A stretch of 64,000 bases of DNA from Ruegeria atlantica (GCF_013033965.1 NZ_WQFE01000013.1:95662-159661); one strand, 5' to 3'; shown: positions 25,661 to 34,815, counted from the first letter of the stretch. Made by a program: numbers and translations. Notes: generated by a model not told the origin, from the letters alone.

Positions 25661-27953
25661 TGATCCTGATCCCGGCTGGAATCGGCACATCGATCTTTCG
25701 GACTGTCCGACGCGCCGGGTTGCCGTTTTCATCGACATCATCGAAAGAAACAAGATAGGCCGGTGCCGCCTGCAATACTGTCTCCACCACCAGCGGCTGT
25801 TTGCCCGCCGGCAAGCGTTCAACCGCTTCGGCACCAAGCCGCATCCGCAAAGCCGGGTCCATGGACATAGCCGCATCGATTGCGGCCATGACATCCGCCG
25901 TGACCGTGTCGGGCGATAGGCGACGCGCAAGATCGGCAAACCCCGATGGCGTGACCTCAAGAGCGCCTGACAAGTGATCCCCTGCGCCGCCCGGTGTTCC
26001 GGTGAGTGGTGTATGACGGGCCAGACCAGCAACCGCGCCGGGCGCCACGAAGCGCATACCATAGCTAACATGGGTGGCGGTGGTGCGCGCATCCGACGGC
26101 ACATTTCTTTTCAACGCCGGTATGTCAGCAAGTACATCGGACATCCGTGCAGGGGCCGCCCCGATCAGGAACAGTCGGTGTGGCGCGCTTGTATGGGCGC
26201 ACAGGCGGATTTCATTGCCAATAAAGCTGGCCTCAGTACCTTTTCCGTTCTTCTGCACCAGCCTCACAGACACACAGATCTTTCCTGAATGCCGGGCCGC
26301 GGCGGTCAGAACTTCTGGCTCGATTTCAATTGTCGAGGACGCGCTGGCCCCTGCCTCCAAGGGTGCAAGTCTGAAGACACATCGTTTCAGGCCGGTTTTC
26401 GGAGTGCCGTCGCAGGATACGCGAATGTCCAGAAACGGGCTGCTCAGCCGCTCGGGGCCTGCCGTGACCGAAACAGGTATTTTCGCCGGGCGATCCGCTG
26501 CAAACATCCAGCTCGATTTGCCGTCACCCAAGTCTGTCTTGGTTTGCTTGGGCAATGCCAGCTTAATGCGCCGGTCCGCCTTGATCATCTTGCGGCCCGG
26601 AACAAACAGCTGACCAACGGCCCCTTCCGCGTCGCTCAGCGACAGCACCCGTTCCCATGGCAGGGTCGACACGAATTGATCGTGATTGATCTGCGGTATC
26701 CAGGCTTTGCCGTCGAACATTTTTTCAATGGGCAACCGCTCGACCACGGATTTGACCAGTTCGTGCCCTGGGCCGCCCAGCAATTGATTGATACCACCGG
26801 CGTTTCCGGCAACACCCTGTATCAGGCCGGTAATATGCTCGGGTTTAATGTTTTTGAGCAAACCGGTGATCATTGAGGGGTCGATTTTACCGCCCGCCCC
26901 GCCCAGCAAACCGGCCAGCGCAGAAGCGTCCATGCCTTGCGCCAGCAACGGCGCACCATCCGGGGCGGCAGGCGTTGGAACGTGTTCTGCTGGCGCAGCC
27001 GCCGGGCCGGGTGCTGGAGCGGCCACCGGAACCGGTTGTAAAATAACCTGCGGCTGGGGCTGCTGCTTGGGCACAAGCCCTTTTACGATTTGACCTGTGA
27101 CCCCTGGCGCCGCGTCCGAAATCATCTTGGCAAAGACAGGCGCCAGCTGAGGTATCAGATCCATAATGACCTTCACGATCGAATCCAGCGCCAGTTCCGA
27201 GCTGTAAGTTCCGTCCGCCGCCAACCCATAACTGACATCAATGCCGCCGGTTCGACCCAATTGCCGCGCCGAAGCGGTGCTGGCGATGCTTTTGCCGCCG
27301 GTCAGCCCGCCCAGAAGATTGCCCAGCATTGGCGCAAGCATCGGAATGAGCGTCGGCAAAAGGCTTTTGACCATTGGCAACAGGGCCGCAAGAAACGGGA
27401 TTGCCTGAGCGCGCGCCGTCGATCCCGGCTGTGCCATGGCCGCCGCTGCGCGGTTGATCGACGCTTCTAGCGCGCCCGCACCTCCGATTGGGGTGCCGCC
27501 ACCCTTGATCCGACCGTTCAGCTCGGCCGCCAGTGACGCGCCCGAACGTCCCTGCGCCTGATCCAAACAATGAGACAGAACGCGAGTCAGGGTCCGTGTG
27601 GACGGTGCCCCCGGAATCCGGGGATCGCGTTTGCAAACCTCGTGCATTCGGGCAACCATCAACGCCATGCCACTGGCCAGTTCGGGTTGAGGCTTTCGTA
27701 TGCGCCGCATGACCCGCTGTCTTCCGGTGCGCGTGCTTAAAGCGCCCGCCCTGCTGGCTGACGTCGGGCCAAGATCCGCGAGCATCGCCTCAAAATCGCC
27801 CCCATATCGTGACATCTCGCCCTCCAATCTGCTGTCCACGCTGACGTCCACGCCCCAGCGCCGTTCAAGCCCGCTTTCGATATCGGCATCCGGGTCAAAG
27901 CGGGACGATGACCCTCGCTTCAGCCGAAGCGCGATATGCGGGCGATGCGTCAT
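25653..27953 (-). CDS. Unrecognised 766-residue protein with hydrophobic helical stretch and proline-rich linker
   Basis: A charged N-terminal region (1-110) has GLERRWGVDVSVDSRLEGE. A hydrophobic run at about 184-217 is punctuated by prolines (FLAALLPMVKSLLPTLIPML) and ends in small residues. A second amphipathic helix lies at about 255-292. A Pro/Gln/Ala linker (about 298-332) is followed by a helical zone rich in Gly and Leu. The C-terminal half (about 430-766) is mixed alpha/beta and includes VSFDDVDENGNPARR near the end. The hydrophobic stretch could insert into a membrane or pack inside a complex. No family was recognised. The start overlaps the upstream stop by four bases. Confidence 0.7.
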   Translation of the reverse strand: MTHRPHIALRLKRGSSSRFDPDADIESGLERRWGVDVSVDSRLEGEMSRYGGDFEAMLADLGPTSASRAGALSTRTGRQRVMRRIRKPQPELASGMALMVARMHEVCKRDPRIPGAPSTRTLTRVLSHCLDQAQGRSGASLAAELNGRIKGGGTPIGGAGALEASINRAAAAMAQPGSTARAQAIPFLAALLPMVKSLLPTLIPMLAPMLGNLLGGLTGGKSIASTASARQLGRTGGIDVSYGLAADGTYSSELALDSIVKVIMDLIPQLAPVFAKMISDAAPGVTGQIVKGLVPKQQPQPQVILQPVPVAAPAPGPAAAPAEHVPTPAAPDGAPLLAQGMDASALAGLLGGAGGKIDPSMITGLLKNIKPEHITGLIQGVAGNAGGINQLLGGPGHELVKSVVERLPIEKMFDGKAWIPQINHDQFVSTLPWERVLSLSDAEGAVGQLFVPGRKMIKADRRIKLALPKQTKTDLGDGKSSWMFAADRPAKIPVSVTAGPERLSSPFLDIRVSCDGTPKTGLKRCVFRLAPLEAGASASSTIEIEPEVLTAAARHSGKICVSVRLVQKNGKGTEASFIGNEIRLCAHTSAPHRLFLIGAAPARMSDVLADIPALKRNVPSDARTTATHVSYGMRFVAPGAVAGLARHTPLTGTPGGAGDHLSGALEVTPSGFADLARRLSPDTVTADVMAAIDAAMSMDPALRMRLGAEAVERLPAGKQPLVVETVLQAAPAYLVSFDDVDENGNPARRTVRKIDVPIPAGIRIND

Positions 27954-28921
27954 GCTTTCGCGACCACCGCGCCGAAGTAAGCCTCTTTCCAGATCGGATC
28001 ATTTGCGGGCGGAAACTCTTTGTTCGCACCCCAACTCCAGACTTTGACAGGCTTGGTGTCGTCGGTGATGGGTGCCAGCAAGGGCACCCAGTGATCGGCC
28101 ACAAGGCTTGCGCCCTTGGCGCCGATTTTGCCCAGAACCCCCTGCGACGGAACATAAGACTGGGACAACTTTTTCGCGGATTGCTTGCCCTTCTTACCCT
28201 CTTTTTCCAGAAGCAGGCTGACATTGATGAACAGGACCGGCTGGTCGTCCGCTGTAACTTTGAGTTCCTTGAGATGATCAACGCTTTCATTGAGAATGAA
28301 GGTCGTCGTGGTCTGATCGTCCACCGAGCTGAACCCAATTCCAGATTTCAGCCAGGCCACCATGTCCGAGGGCCAAGAGATCGCGTCCCATGCCTCTTCT
28401 GGTGTGCCGTCGAAATCGTCGTTGCTGGTCCGACGCAGGCTGGCCAACACCATCCAGTCCAGCAACAGGCTGGGCGGAAACGGGTCGGCCTTGAACTTCA
28501 GCGGCTCCAGCCCTTCCAAACCATCAGATTTTACCTTCAGGCTGCCAAAGGTTCCGGTCCCGGTGTTATAAAGCCCGGTCACAAGGTCGACAAAACCCTC
28601 GAAATTGCGGGTTGCAAACAAGTGCATGACCGCAGCGGGGCCACAGACGTTCAGCCGGTATTGGCGAATATTGTGCGGCTTGCCCTGTAGGACCGCAAGG
28701 CGGGCGGCAATGTCGGCACGCGGCAGGTTGGGCCATACGCCATTGCCGGTTTCTGCCGCAAAAGCGCTGATCTTCTGCGCGATTGCCGATGACTGACCCG
28801 ATACGACGGGCCGGGCCGGAAGCGCCTTCGCCAGATCGGCAAACGGGTCGTCCCCGGCGCCGTGATGCGGAACAAACGGACGCGGCGCGCCTGATTTGAT
28901 ACCGGTTTTCTGTATGTCCAT
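27950..28921 (-). CDS. Predicted papain-fold cysteine peptidase-like protein
   Basis: In this 323-residue protein, RLNVCGPAAVMHLF (Cys93) provides a nucleophile-helix motif, LDWMVLASLRRTSND (155-168) is a conserved-looking centre, and ADHWVPLL (His277) followed by VWSWG (294-298) would supply the histidine strand and final element. The order C-G-P-A, then W-x-x-L-A-S-L-R, then H-W-V, then W-G matches what I recall of uncharacterised papain-like bacterial proteins, some proposed as toxins or effectors. There is no signal peptide. Activity is an inference from motif order only. It sits between the 331- and 766-residue genes, overlapping the latter by four bases. Confidence 0.6.
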   Translation of the reverse strand: MDIQKTGIKSGAPRPFVPHHGAGDDPFADLAKALPARPVVSGQSSAIAQKISAFAAETGNGVWPNLPRADIAARLAVLQGKPHNIRQYRLNVCGPAAVMHLFATRNFEGFVDLVTGLYNTGTGTFGSLKVKSDGLEGLEPLKFKADPFPPSLLLDWMVLASLRRTSNDDFDGTPEEAWDAISWPSDMVAWLKSGIGFSSVDDQTTTTFILNESVDHLKELKVTADDQPVLFINVSLLLEKEGKKGKQSAKKLSQSYVPSQGVLGKIGAKGASLVADHWVPLLAPITDDTKPVKVWSWGANKEFPPANDPIWKEAYFGAVVAKA

Positions 28922-28934
28922 GTCTCACGCTCCC

Positions 28935-29930
28935 TCAGGCCGGCTGGCCCGCTGCGTCCTGCTGCGCACCCTGTTTCTCGGCAATCAACGCCTTGGTGCT
29001 TTCGTCGCCGAAAAGATCCGCGAAGTTGTCGAGCTTGAAGTAATCGCTCTTGAACTTGACCTCGACGAAACCCGTGATCTGCGCGTTCAGTTCGGTGTTG
29101 GTGACCAGTTCCCGCGACGAGACGGTGATCTTGGTCGATTTCTTGGATCCACCGCCACCAAACAGGCCAAAGAAGCTGCCGCCGCCCTGACCGCCTTTTT
29201 GCTGAATATCGGTGGATTTTTCCTTGCCCTGCCCCACTTCGGTCGAGCGGACGTTAAAGACGAGGCCGGCCCGGATGATACCTTCTGTTACGACAAGGCG
29301 GTTGTTGATCTGCAACATCACCTCGCGCAGCTGCAAGCGGCGTTCTTTGGCCAGCTTCAGGCGGGCCTCGAACATCAGCTTCTGGATTTCGTCGTTGGAC
29401 GTATCGACCGCCATACCCGAGTTGGAATCTGTCAGGTCCCCGTCCGGCCCCATCGTGAACCGCAGGGGATCCGAGGTTGCCATTTCCGCCTGTGCATCCA
29501 GAGACGAAATATCGTCGCGGGCAATTGCGCCCAGCGGTTTGCTGAGTTGTTTGAACATGTCGACCATGCTTTGCGACTGCTTGATCGTGGAATCCACGAT
29601 AGAATCGTAGGTCCCGGTGATCAAATCTGAAACAAAGCCGACGAAATCAATTTCCCCCATAAATTCAGAGGCTAAGCCAGGGACATCCCTGATGCCGGTA
29701 GGGTCCAGATCGTCGCCCGCCGCGAACGCTCGGGCAGGACCGCCCTGCCCTTTCACCTTTTTCTGGGCCAGCGCAACGCCGCTGCTGAGCATCTCACGAT
29801 ACATCTCAACCTGTTTGTCGCGCGGCATGGACAGGAAAGTCGTGTTCTCTGACAAGTAGCGCTTCAGGTCCGCACGCACACGATCCACAACCGCTTGATT
29901 GGCGTCGCCCGTTCGAGCTTCAGTCATCAT
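28935..29930 (-). CDS. Unrecognised 331-residue protein with Gly-rich insertion (DUF2589-like possibility)
   Basis: The N-terminal half is helical (RVRADLKRYLSENTTFLSM). The C-terminal half has two beta-rich segments separated by a Gly/Ser/Lys loop: INNRLVVTEGIIRAGLVFNV before it and KITVSSRELVTNTELNAQI after it, then VEVKFKSDYFKLDNFADLF. A beta-loop-beta C-terminus like this recalls DUF2589-type proteins, but I would not assign it. The ATG at 29930 follows the 762-residue gene by 18 bases. No signal peptide or membrane helix. It may be a structural or chaperone-like part of the complex. Confidence 0.65.
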   Translation of the reverse strand: MMTEARTGDANQAVVDRVRADLKRYLSENTTFLSMPRDKQVEMYREMLSSGVALAQKKVKGQGGPARAFAAGDDLDPTGIRDVPGLASEFMGEIDFVGFVSDLITGTYDSIVDSTIKQSQSMVDMFKQLSKPLGAIARDDISSLDAQAEMATSDPLRFTMGPDGDLTDSNSGMAVDTSNDEIQKLMFEARLKLAKERRLQLREVMLQINNRLVVTEGIIRAGLVFNVRSTEVGQGKEKSTDIQQKGGQGGGSFFGLFGGGGSKKSTKITVSSRELVTNTELNAQITGFVEVKFKSDYFKLDNFADLFGDESTKALIAEKQGAQQDAAGQPA

Positions 29931-29948
29931 GACTATGTCCTTTCGCGC

Positions 29949-32237
29949 TTAAAGCATGTCAGCGTCTTGCAAGGCCGCTTCTTCGGCCTCGGCGGCATAT
30001 TCGTCTCCGACATCCATCGGAGCCTCTTCGCGTCCGTCATAGAAGTCATCGTCGTCGATCCAGTCGCCCACGGTATCGGGCCGTCGGAAGGCCGCCAGCC
30101 AGTTCTGCAGGATCTCAAGGCCACGTTCGATTTCCGCGTCCGGCGCGGTCTGCAACGTCGACGCATTGTCCGCCAGCCAGGCAAACAGATCGAACCCGTA
30201 CACCGCCAGAGTGCGGCCGCGATCGGTCAACTGGGTGCCATAAACCATGCGGCGATCCTCGCGGTCATCACCGATGGCTTCGTTGAGAAGGCCTTCAACC
30301 ACGGCCCAAAGACCCGAGTTGAAACGGCCACCCCAATATTGCTGCACTTCGGGCCGTTCAAGGATCGAGAAGCAGAAATGCATCTGGTGCCAGCACCGTT
30401 CCACAAGGTCGGGCATGTGATAGCCGCCTACATCGGACAGGAAGCGCTGCAGATTCAAACCAGCCCGCACAAAGCGGAACTTGGCGTACGAATAACCGCG
30501 ATTGCTGTCCTCGCTGAAATAGGCACCCGCGTTGTTAACACGTTGCAGATCAATTCCCGCCTCACCGATGGCGCCCAGCAGATTGCGGGCAGCTTCCCCG
30601 CGCGAGCCTTCCTCAAAGACCATCGAGAAGGTCCGACGCCGGTCTTCGGCAGCCGGATAAACGATGCGATAGACCTGCCGGTAATGCGACAGCAACGCAT
30701 TCGCGGGTGAATTGCCAAGGTCGTAAGCAAAGCTGTGTTGCCGCGCGACCAGTTCTTCGACCATGTCGATTATGCCAAGGCGGTCGAACTGATAGATGTA
30801 GTAGGCTTTGGCCATGGTGCGGATACGATCGGCGTCGATCCCAGCTGTGAACTCATCCTCGAACCTTCGCATACGGATAGGCGGCAATCCGGGTGGCGAA
30901 GCCAGCCCGCCGATCAACCCCCCGAACGAGATGCCTCCGCTGCCAAAACCACCCCCGGCCCCGGCAATGGACAATGCCGCCCGCGCCCAGTCGTTGTCAG
31001 GTGCGTTCGGGTCGACGTTCAGGTCGCTCAGCAGCGAAATCGCCGAGCGTTTCAGCCCAGGAGGTAATGGCCCGCCAAAATCTTCGACCGGCGCGGACAA
31101 TCCGTCATCGCGAAGGGTTGAGAACAGCGGCTCGTAGCTTTCGTAAATTCGCAACTCAGGCAGGCTTTCAACCAGTTTTTCCGCGAAATCCGGATCGTTG
31201 AGTGGCACATTCCGCTCGGTCAGCAACATGTAGGCTGCATTGATCCGGTTGGTATCCGCCTCGATGTAACGCGCCGCAAAGACCACTGCGATCTGATCCT
31301 TGTACAGATCGGCCTGGTTTTGACGAAAGAACTCTTCAACACCTGCACGCAGCGTTTCACGATCTACCTCAGCCGGTTTGGCCTCGGCGGCAAGCACCGA
31401 ATACATCGCTGCACCGGCAAGATCGTCAAAGCCGTAGCTGGCCAGAAAGGAGGCCCCGCCATTGGCCGAAATCGCGTTTTTTGTGATCGTCAGAAAACGG
31501 TGATACGTGGTCGATGGCAGTGCCGCTTTAATTGCTCGATTCTGGATCACCATCGGGTTGTTGATCCCCGCAGCGATTAGCTCATCCGCAATCTCATCGG
31601 CCCTTCCTGGTTTCAAAGAGACAACCCTGGCGACCATTTTTCTTACTTCAGCCGGTTTGACAGGCTTGGTCAGGTCGGACGGCACATAGTCGTTCTCGCG
31701 CCCAAGCGCATCCAGTACCTCGCCTTTAAATCCCGCATCGCCCGGACCAATGCCGGACGCCTCAAGCGTGTCAAATACCCGATCTATCGTTTTGGCTTCG
31801 GCCCGAATGCCGCGTGCCTCGAGCGTGTCGGCGATAATGTCCTTGAAATAATCCTCTCGGTCACGTTTGAAGATACCGGCCGCGCGTTTGGTCATGGCAG
31901 CGTCGGGTTCCTTCATCAATTCCGCAAAGGTTTTACCCTCCATCAGTTCAAACGCGATGCTCGCCACGATGTTTGGTTCTTCGATCAGAAATCCTTGCGC
32001 ATTTTCAGATCTGACCCCCTCGCGCGCGGCTGTCATCACCTTGCGTCGAAGGGCACCGTCCGCGACATCGTCCATGATCAGGACACGGACGCGCACCGGC
32101 GTACCGTATTCATTGTCATCAAGATCTTTCTTGATTTGCGCTACGTCAGACAGGATGGCGGCTTCGACTTTGTCGACTTCCTTTTTCCGTTGGTTTGCCG
32201 CCATTTGCTTTCTGATATGGGAAGGTCTGTAGGCCAT
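29949..32237 (-). CDS. Unrecognised 762-residue mostly helical protein
   Basis: The N-terminus is basic and coiled (RKQMAANQRKKEVDKVEAAIL). The first 400 residues are helical and contain repeated short units with E-A-R-G-I and K-P-A-E-V type phrases. A Gly-rich stretch with GGGFGSGG (about 435-450) is followed by a conserved-looking C-terminal domain (DADRIRTMAKAYYIYQFDRLGI, RCWHQMHFCFSILERPEVQQ). An acidic tail closes the protein. The ATG has an AAGGA site. No known domain was recognised. It follows the subtilase gene by 20 bases and is the largest helical protein of the block with the 766-residue one. Confidence 0.7.
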   Translation of the reverse strand: MAYRPSHIRKQMAANQRKKEVDKVEAAILSDVAQIKKDLDDNEYGTPVRVRVLIMDDVADGALRRKVMTAAREGVRSENAQGFLIEEPNIVASIAFELMEGKTFAELMKEPDAAMTKRAAGIFKRDREDYFKDIIADTLEARGIRAEAKTIDRVFDTLEASGIGPGDAGFKGEVLDALGRENDYVPSDLTKPVKPAEVRKMVARVVSLKPGRADEIADELIAAGINNPMVIQNRAIKAALPSTTYHRFLTITKNAISANGGASFLASYGFDDLAGAAMYSVLAAEAKPAEVDRETLRAGVEEFFRQNQADLYKDQIAVVFAARYIEADTNRINAAYMLLTERNVPLNDPDFAEKLVESLPELRIYESYEPLFSTLRDDGLSAPVEDFGGPLPPGLKRSAISLLSDLNVDPNAPDNDWARAALSIAGAGGGFGSGGISFGGLIGGLASPPGLPPIRMRRFEDEFTAGIDADRIRTMAKAYYIYQFDRLGIIDMVEELVARQHSFAYDLGNSPANALLSHYRQVYRIVYPAAEDRRRTFSMVFEEGSRGEAARNLLGAIGEAGIDLQRVNNAGAYFSEDSNRGYSYAKFRFVRAGLNLQRFLSDVGGYHMPDLVERCWHQMHFCFSILERPEVQQYWGGRFNSGLWAVVEGLLNEAIGDDREDRRMVYGTQLTDRGRTLAVYGFDLFAWLADNASTLQTAPDAEIERGLEILQNWLAAFRRPDTVGDWIDDDDFYDGREEAPMDVGDEYAAEAEEAALQDADML

Positions 32238-32257
32238 ATGTAAATCCTTTCACCCAG

Positions 32258-33682
32258 TTATGAGCGCATGTTGCTTGCGGCAAATTCCTTTGGCCCAAAG
32301 CCGAACGGCCAGGGCGGTTCAGGGTCCTCGCGGGCCCGTCGATGGTCATCAATCAGTTCCCCGGCTGCCTTGAGTGCTCGTGCCATATTTAGGACACCCG
32401 CCCCGCGCCTCGGATCGGTGGGGCGGCCCTCGACCTGTGCACTGTCGCGGATCAACCTCCGGATTGTGCTTTCCTTGAAGGTGACGCGCCGCGCCCGTCC
32501 CAGAGATATGATCAGGGCGGCGGTAGCGCTGACAAACGGCGCGGCGTGCGAAGTTCCGTCTCGGAACCGGTAACCGTTATCGAGATCGGCGGAATAGATC
32601 GACGAGCCCGGTGCTGTGATATCCAGATGCGGACCCCAACCGGAAAAGGCCGTCACGCGCCCGAACGGATCGATTGCGCCTACTGTGATCACGCCGGGAA
32701 CTGCACCGGGATACACCGGGCTGCTGGTCCCATGATTCCCAGATGCCGCGACGGTCACGACATTGCGCATCCGCGCGTACCGGATCACCCGTGCATGTGG
32801 GGCCAACCCGGACGAGGCGCCCAGACCAAGCGACAGGTTGATGACATGTGCACCCCTGTCAGTTGCTTCCTTTACAGCGGCGTCTATGTCGCCCGGTGTT
32901 CCGACTCCAACTTTCGAACCATTCTCAATCGCGGTGCCCAACACACGGTAGGCCATAAGCGAACAAAGTCCCGCGGCACCCACCGGCATATCAAGGCCCA
33001 ATGCGCCAATGGTACCGGCCACGTGGCTGCCATGCCCCCCATCGTCATCCCAGTTTGAATCGCGGTGCCGGATATCGCCAATCAGGGTGCCCATTCCGGG
33101 ATGCGACCAGTCCTCTGCCCCAAGCGTGACAAAGTCGTAACCGCCGCTGACCTTGCCACGAAACTCCTTATGGTCGCGCGAAATACCACTGTCGAGCACG
33201 GCGACACGGATATCCGGATCACCGGGCATCGTCGCCAATGCGACATCGGCATCAACCGCCTCAAGCGCCCAACTGCCGGGTTTTCCGCTTACTGCCGCAG
33301 CCGGGTCCTTTGATGGGGAACGCTGAAAGACCTGCGCCTGAACCGGGCGTATTTCGGTTATCAAACCCTTTGACGAGAGCGTTTTTATGGCATCCGCAAC
33401 CGCATGTGGGTCCGACCCGCCGATCCGGATTTGCCGGTGAAGGGAAGCCGCGCGTTCGTCCTTAGACGCATCAATTGCGTCCGACGCCGGATCATCCGGG
33501 AAGCAACGATGCGCCGCCGGAAGCGGTCTTCCGATTCGAACGCCATACGACAACCGCGCCCAGTTGCGGTCCTTCGAAATATCCCGAGCGCGCACTTCCT
33601 GGCCCTGCGCCCAATGCGGCAGGCTAAAGGCACCAAAAGGTGGATCGATGTCTTGGCGCAGTGTAACGTCATAAACGCCCAT
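32258..33682 (-). CDS. S8-family (subtilisin-like) serine peptidase
   Basis: The 474-residue protease has all subtilase elements: Asp164 in VAVLDSGIS, His217 in GGHGSHVAGTIGA, the oxyanion Asn316 in AASGNHG, and Ser378 in DGTSHAAPFVSATAAL. About 150 residues precede the catalytic domain, with a beta-alpha stretch near 80-120 that could be an inhibitory prodomain. No signal peptide is present, so the enzyme appears cytoplasmic or leaves by a non-Sec route. It is the first gene of the eight-gene block, with its promoter presumably in the AT-rich gap upstream. It could activate or degrade block proteins. The start ATG lacks a strong ribosome site. Confidence 0.85.
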   Translation of the reverse strand: MGVYDVTLRQDIDPPFGAFSLPHWAQGQEVRARDISKDRNWARLSYGVRIGRPLPAAHRCFPDDPASDAIDASKDERAASLHRQIRIGGSDPHAVADAIKTLSSKGLITEIRPVQAQVFQRSPSKDPAAAVSGKPGSWALEAVDADVALATMPGDPDIRVAVLDSGISRDHKEFRGKVSGGYDFVTLGAEDWSHPGMGTLIGDIRHRDSNWDDDGGHGSHVAGTIGALGLDMPVGAAGLCSLMAYRVLGTAIENGSKVGVGTPGDIDAAVKEATDRGAHVINLSLGLGASSGLAPHARVIRYARMRNVVTVAASGNHGTSSPVYPGAVPGVITVGAIDPFGRVTAFSGWGPHLDITAPGSSIYSADLDNGYRFRDGTSHAAPFVSATAALIISLGRARRVTFKESTIRRLIRDSAQVEGRPTDPRRGAGVLNMARALKAAGELIDDHRRAREDPEPPWPFGFGPKEFAASNMRS

Positions 33683-34401
33683 GCAAGCACCAATAGGATG
33701 TAGATTAATTCACGCGGCACTAGGGGATTAAGGGCAAATCAGCCCTTCTCGCCGCGTTTTGTTAATAACATAATGTTTCGATTCTTTCAATTATAGCGGT
33801 ATATTTTATCGATTGGCGCCTAAATAGTTGTAAACACTGCCTCAGCAGAAATGACTAACACATGCGTTGGGATCCAGATTCCGCCGTATCCTGAGAATCT
33901 CGACTTTCCGACCCGCCAGAATTCAAGGTGGACGTTCCATTGAGTTCGGAGAGGTAACGCAGTTCATCGTTCGAGAACGAGCAGCGCTTGTCGTATCAGA
34001 CAAATATATCGCGTGATTTTCGCCGAAGAATGTTGGGCTTCACTCCTTTGCCTGTCAGGGCTTCTCTTGACCCAGTCCCATTCGGCCAGAAGAGATCAGA
34101 CGTGCTCACCGCTCGTTTCCCGAACCAGGCCCCAATTGCGTGCTTCACAAGGTGCTGGCCAGGGCCTATACAAAAGTTTGCACGAACAACGAGGCTCAAG
34201 GATGATCTCCTGCTGGTTGTGTATTTTTGCCACGACACGAAAAACAATCTCGGGCATAATTTTGGCCATATTTACTATTTAAAACAATAAATTAGAGATG
34301 TCACAATTGTTTGTGCAATTGAAGCATTTAATTTTTGTGGACGCTGTTTAGTCTCGTTAGATATACACCTTATAGCTGATTTCTTCGATTCAACTGCACT
34401 T
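33683..34401. other. AT-rich non-coding region upstream of the subtilase block
   Basis: About 720 bases, much of it clearly richer in A+T than the neighbours, especially 33760-33830 and 34240-34390. Open frames at 33988-34290 on both strands lack motifs and ribosome sites. A minus-strand TATAAT lies at 33790-33795, about 110 bases upstream of the subtilase start, without a convincing -35 box. It could be the block promoter. Confidence 0.4.
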
Positions 34402-34815
34402 TACAATCCAACCCCTTCGAAAGACGCTCTGTGCAGCGTATTGCTGTTCATACTCTTTCCTTACGCGCCGTGGTTCTACACGGCGGGCATATTCACTTTC
34501 ATCTCGTCCATTGGATTTCTCGTAGGACTGGAAATCCCCTTGCTGATGCGGGTCTTGTCCGAGATTTTTCCGCAGGTCCTGAACTATCAGATGTCGATCC
34601 CGTCGTTTGGAGTTTGGGAGTATAACCTTGCAACCAATGATCCGACATCGACGCTGGGTAAGCTCCCTGACGGTCTGCGCTTTCTGACGCCGGAAGTCTT
34701 TGAGGCCGCTCGGGTGTTTTCCGAGGATCTGCTTCCCAAACGCGAACTGGCGATCAATTCCATTTTTGGTCCCGGAATCTATCACGAATACTCGCGTGAC
34801 ATTTCCGGCTATTGA
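34402..34815 (+). pseudogene. Deletion remnant of a membrane-anchored spermidine synthase
   Basis: An open frame reads a transmembrane stretch typical of SpeE-like proteins (FYTAGIFTFISSIGFLVGLEIPLLMRVL) and passes directly into the C-terminal end of an aminopropyltransferase domain (SIPSFGVWEYNLA, then LPDGLRFLTPEVFEAARVF). Upstream membrane helices are missing. Between IFPQV and SIPSF the whole catalytic core is missing, including the S-adenosylmethionine-type cofactor site and the catalytic Asp residues. There is no ribosome site at the front. It is a broken gene, probably left by a recombination or deletion event at the edge of the AT-rich region. Confidence 0.7.

Noticed and set aside
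25661..26104. Long reading frame extending upstream of the 87-residue gene
   Set aside because: It lies inside the 766-residue gene in another frame and has no ribosome site. The real start is at 25660.
22991..33682. Contractile injection system or type VI secretion locus
   Set aside because: No sheath, tube, baseplate, ClpV-like or secretion ATPase gene is visible in the block. The OmpA-like and proteolytic genes alone do not support it.
33988..34290. Open frames of 80-100 codons on both strands
   Set aside because: Overlapping frames on opposite strands with no family resemblance or ribosome site in an AT-rich gap.
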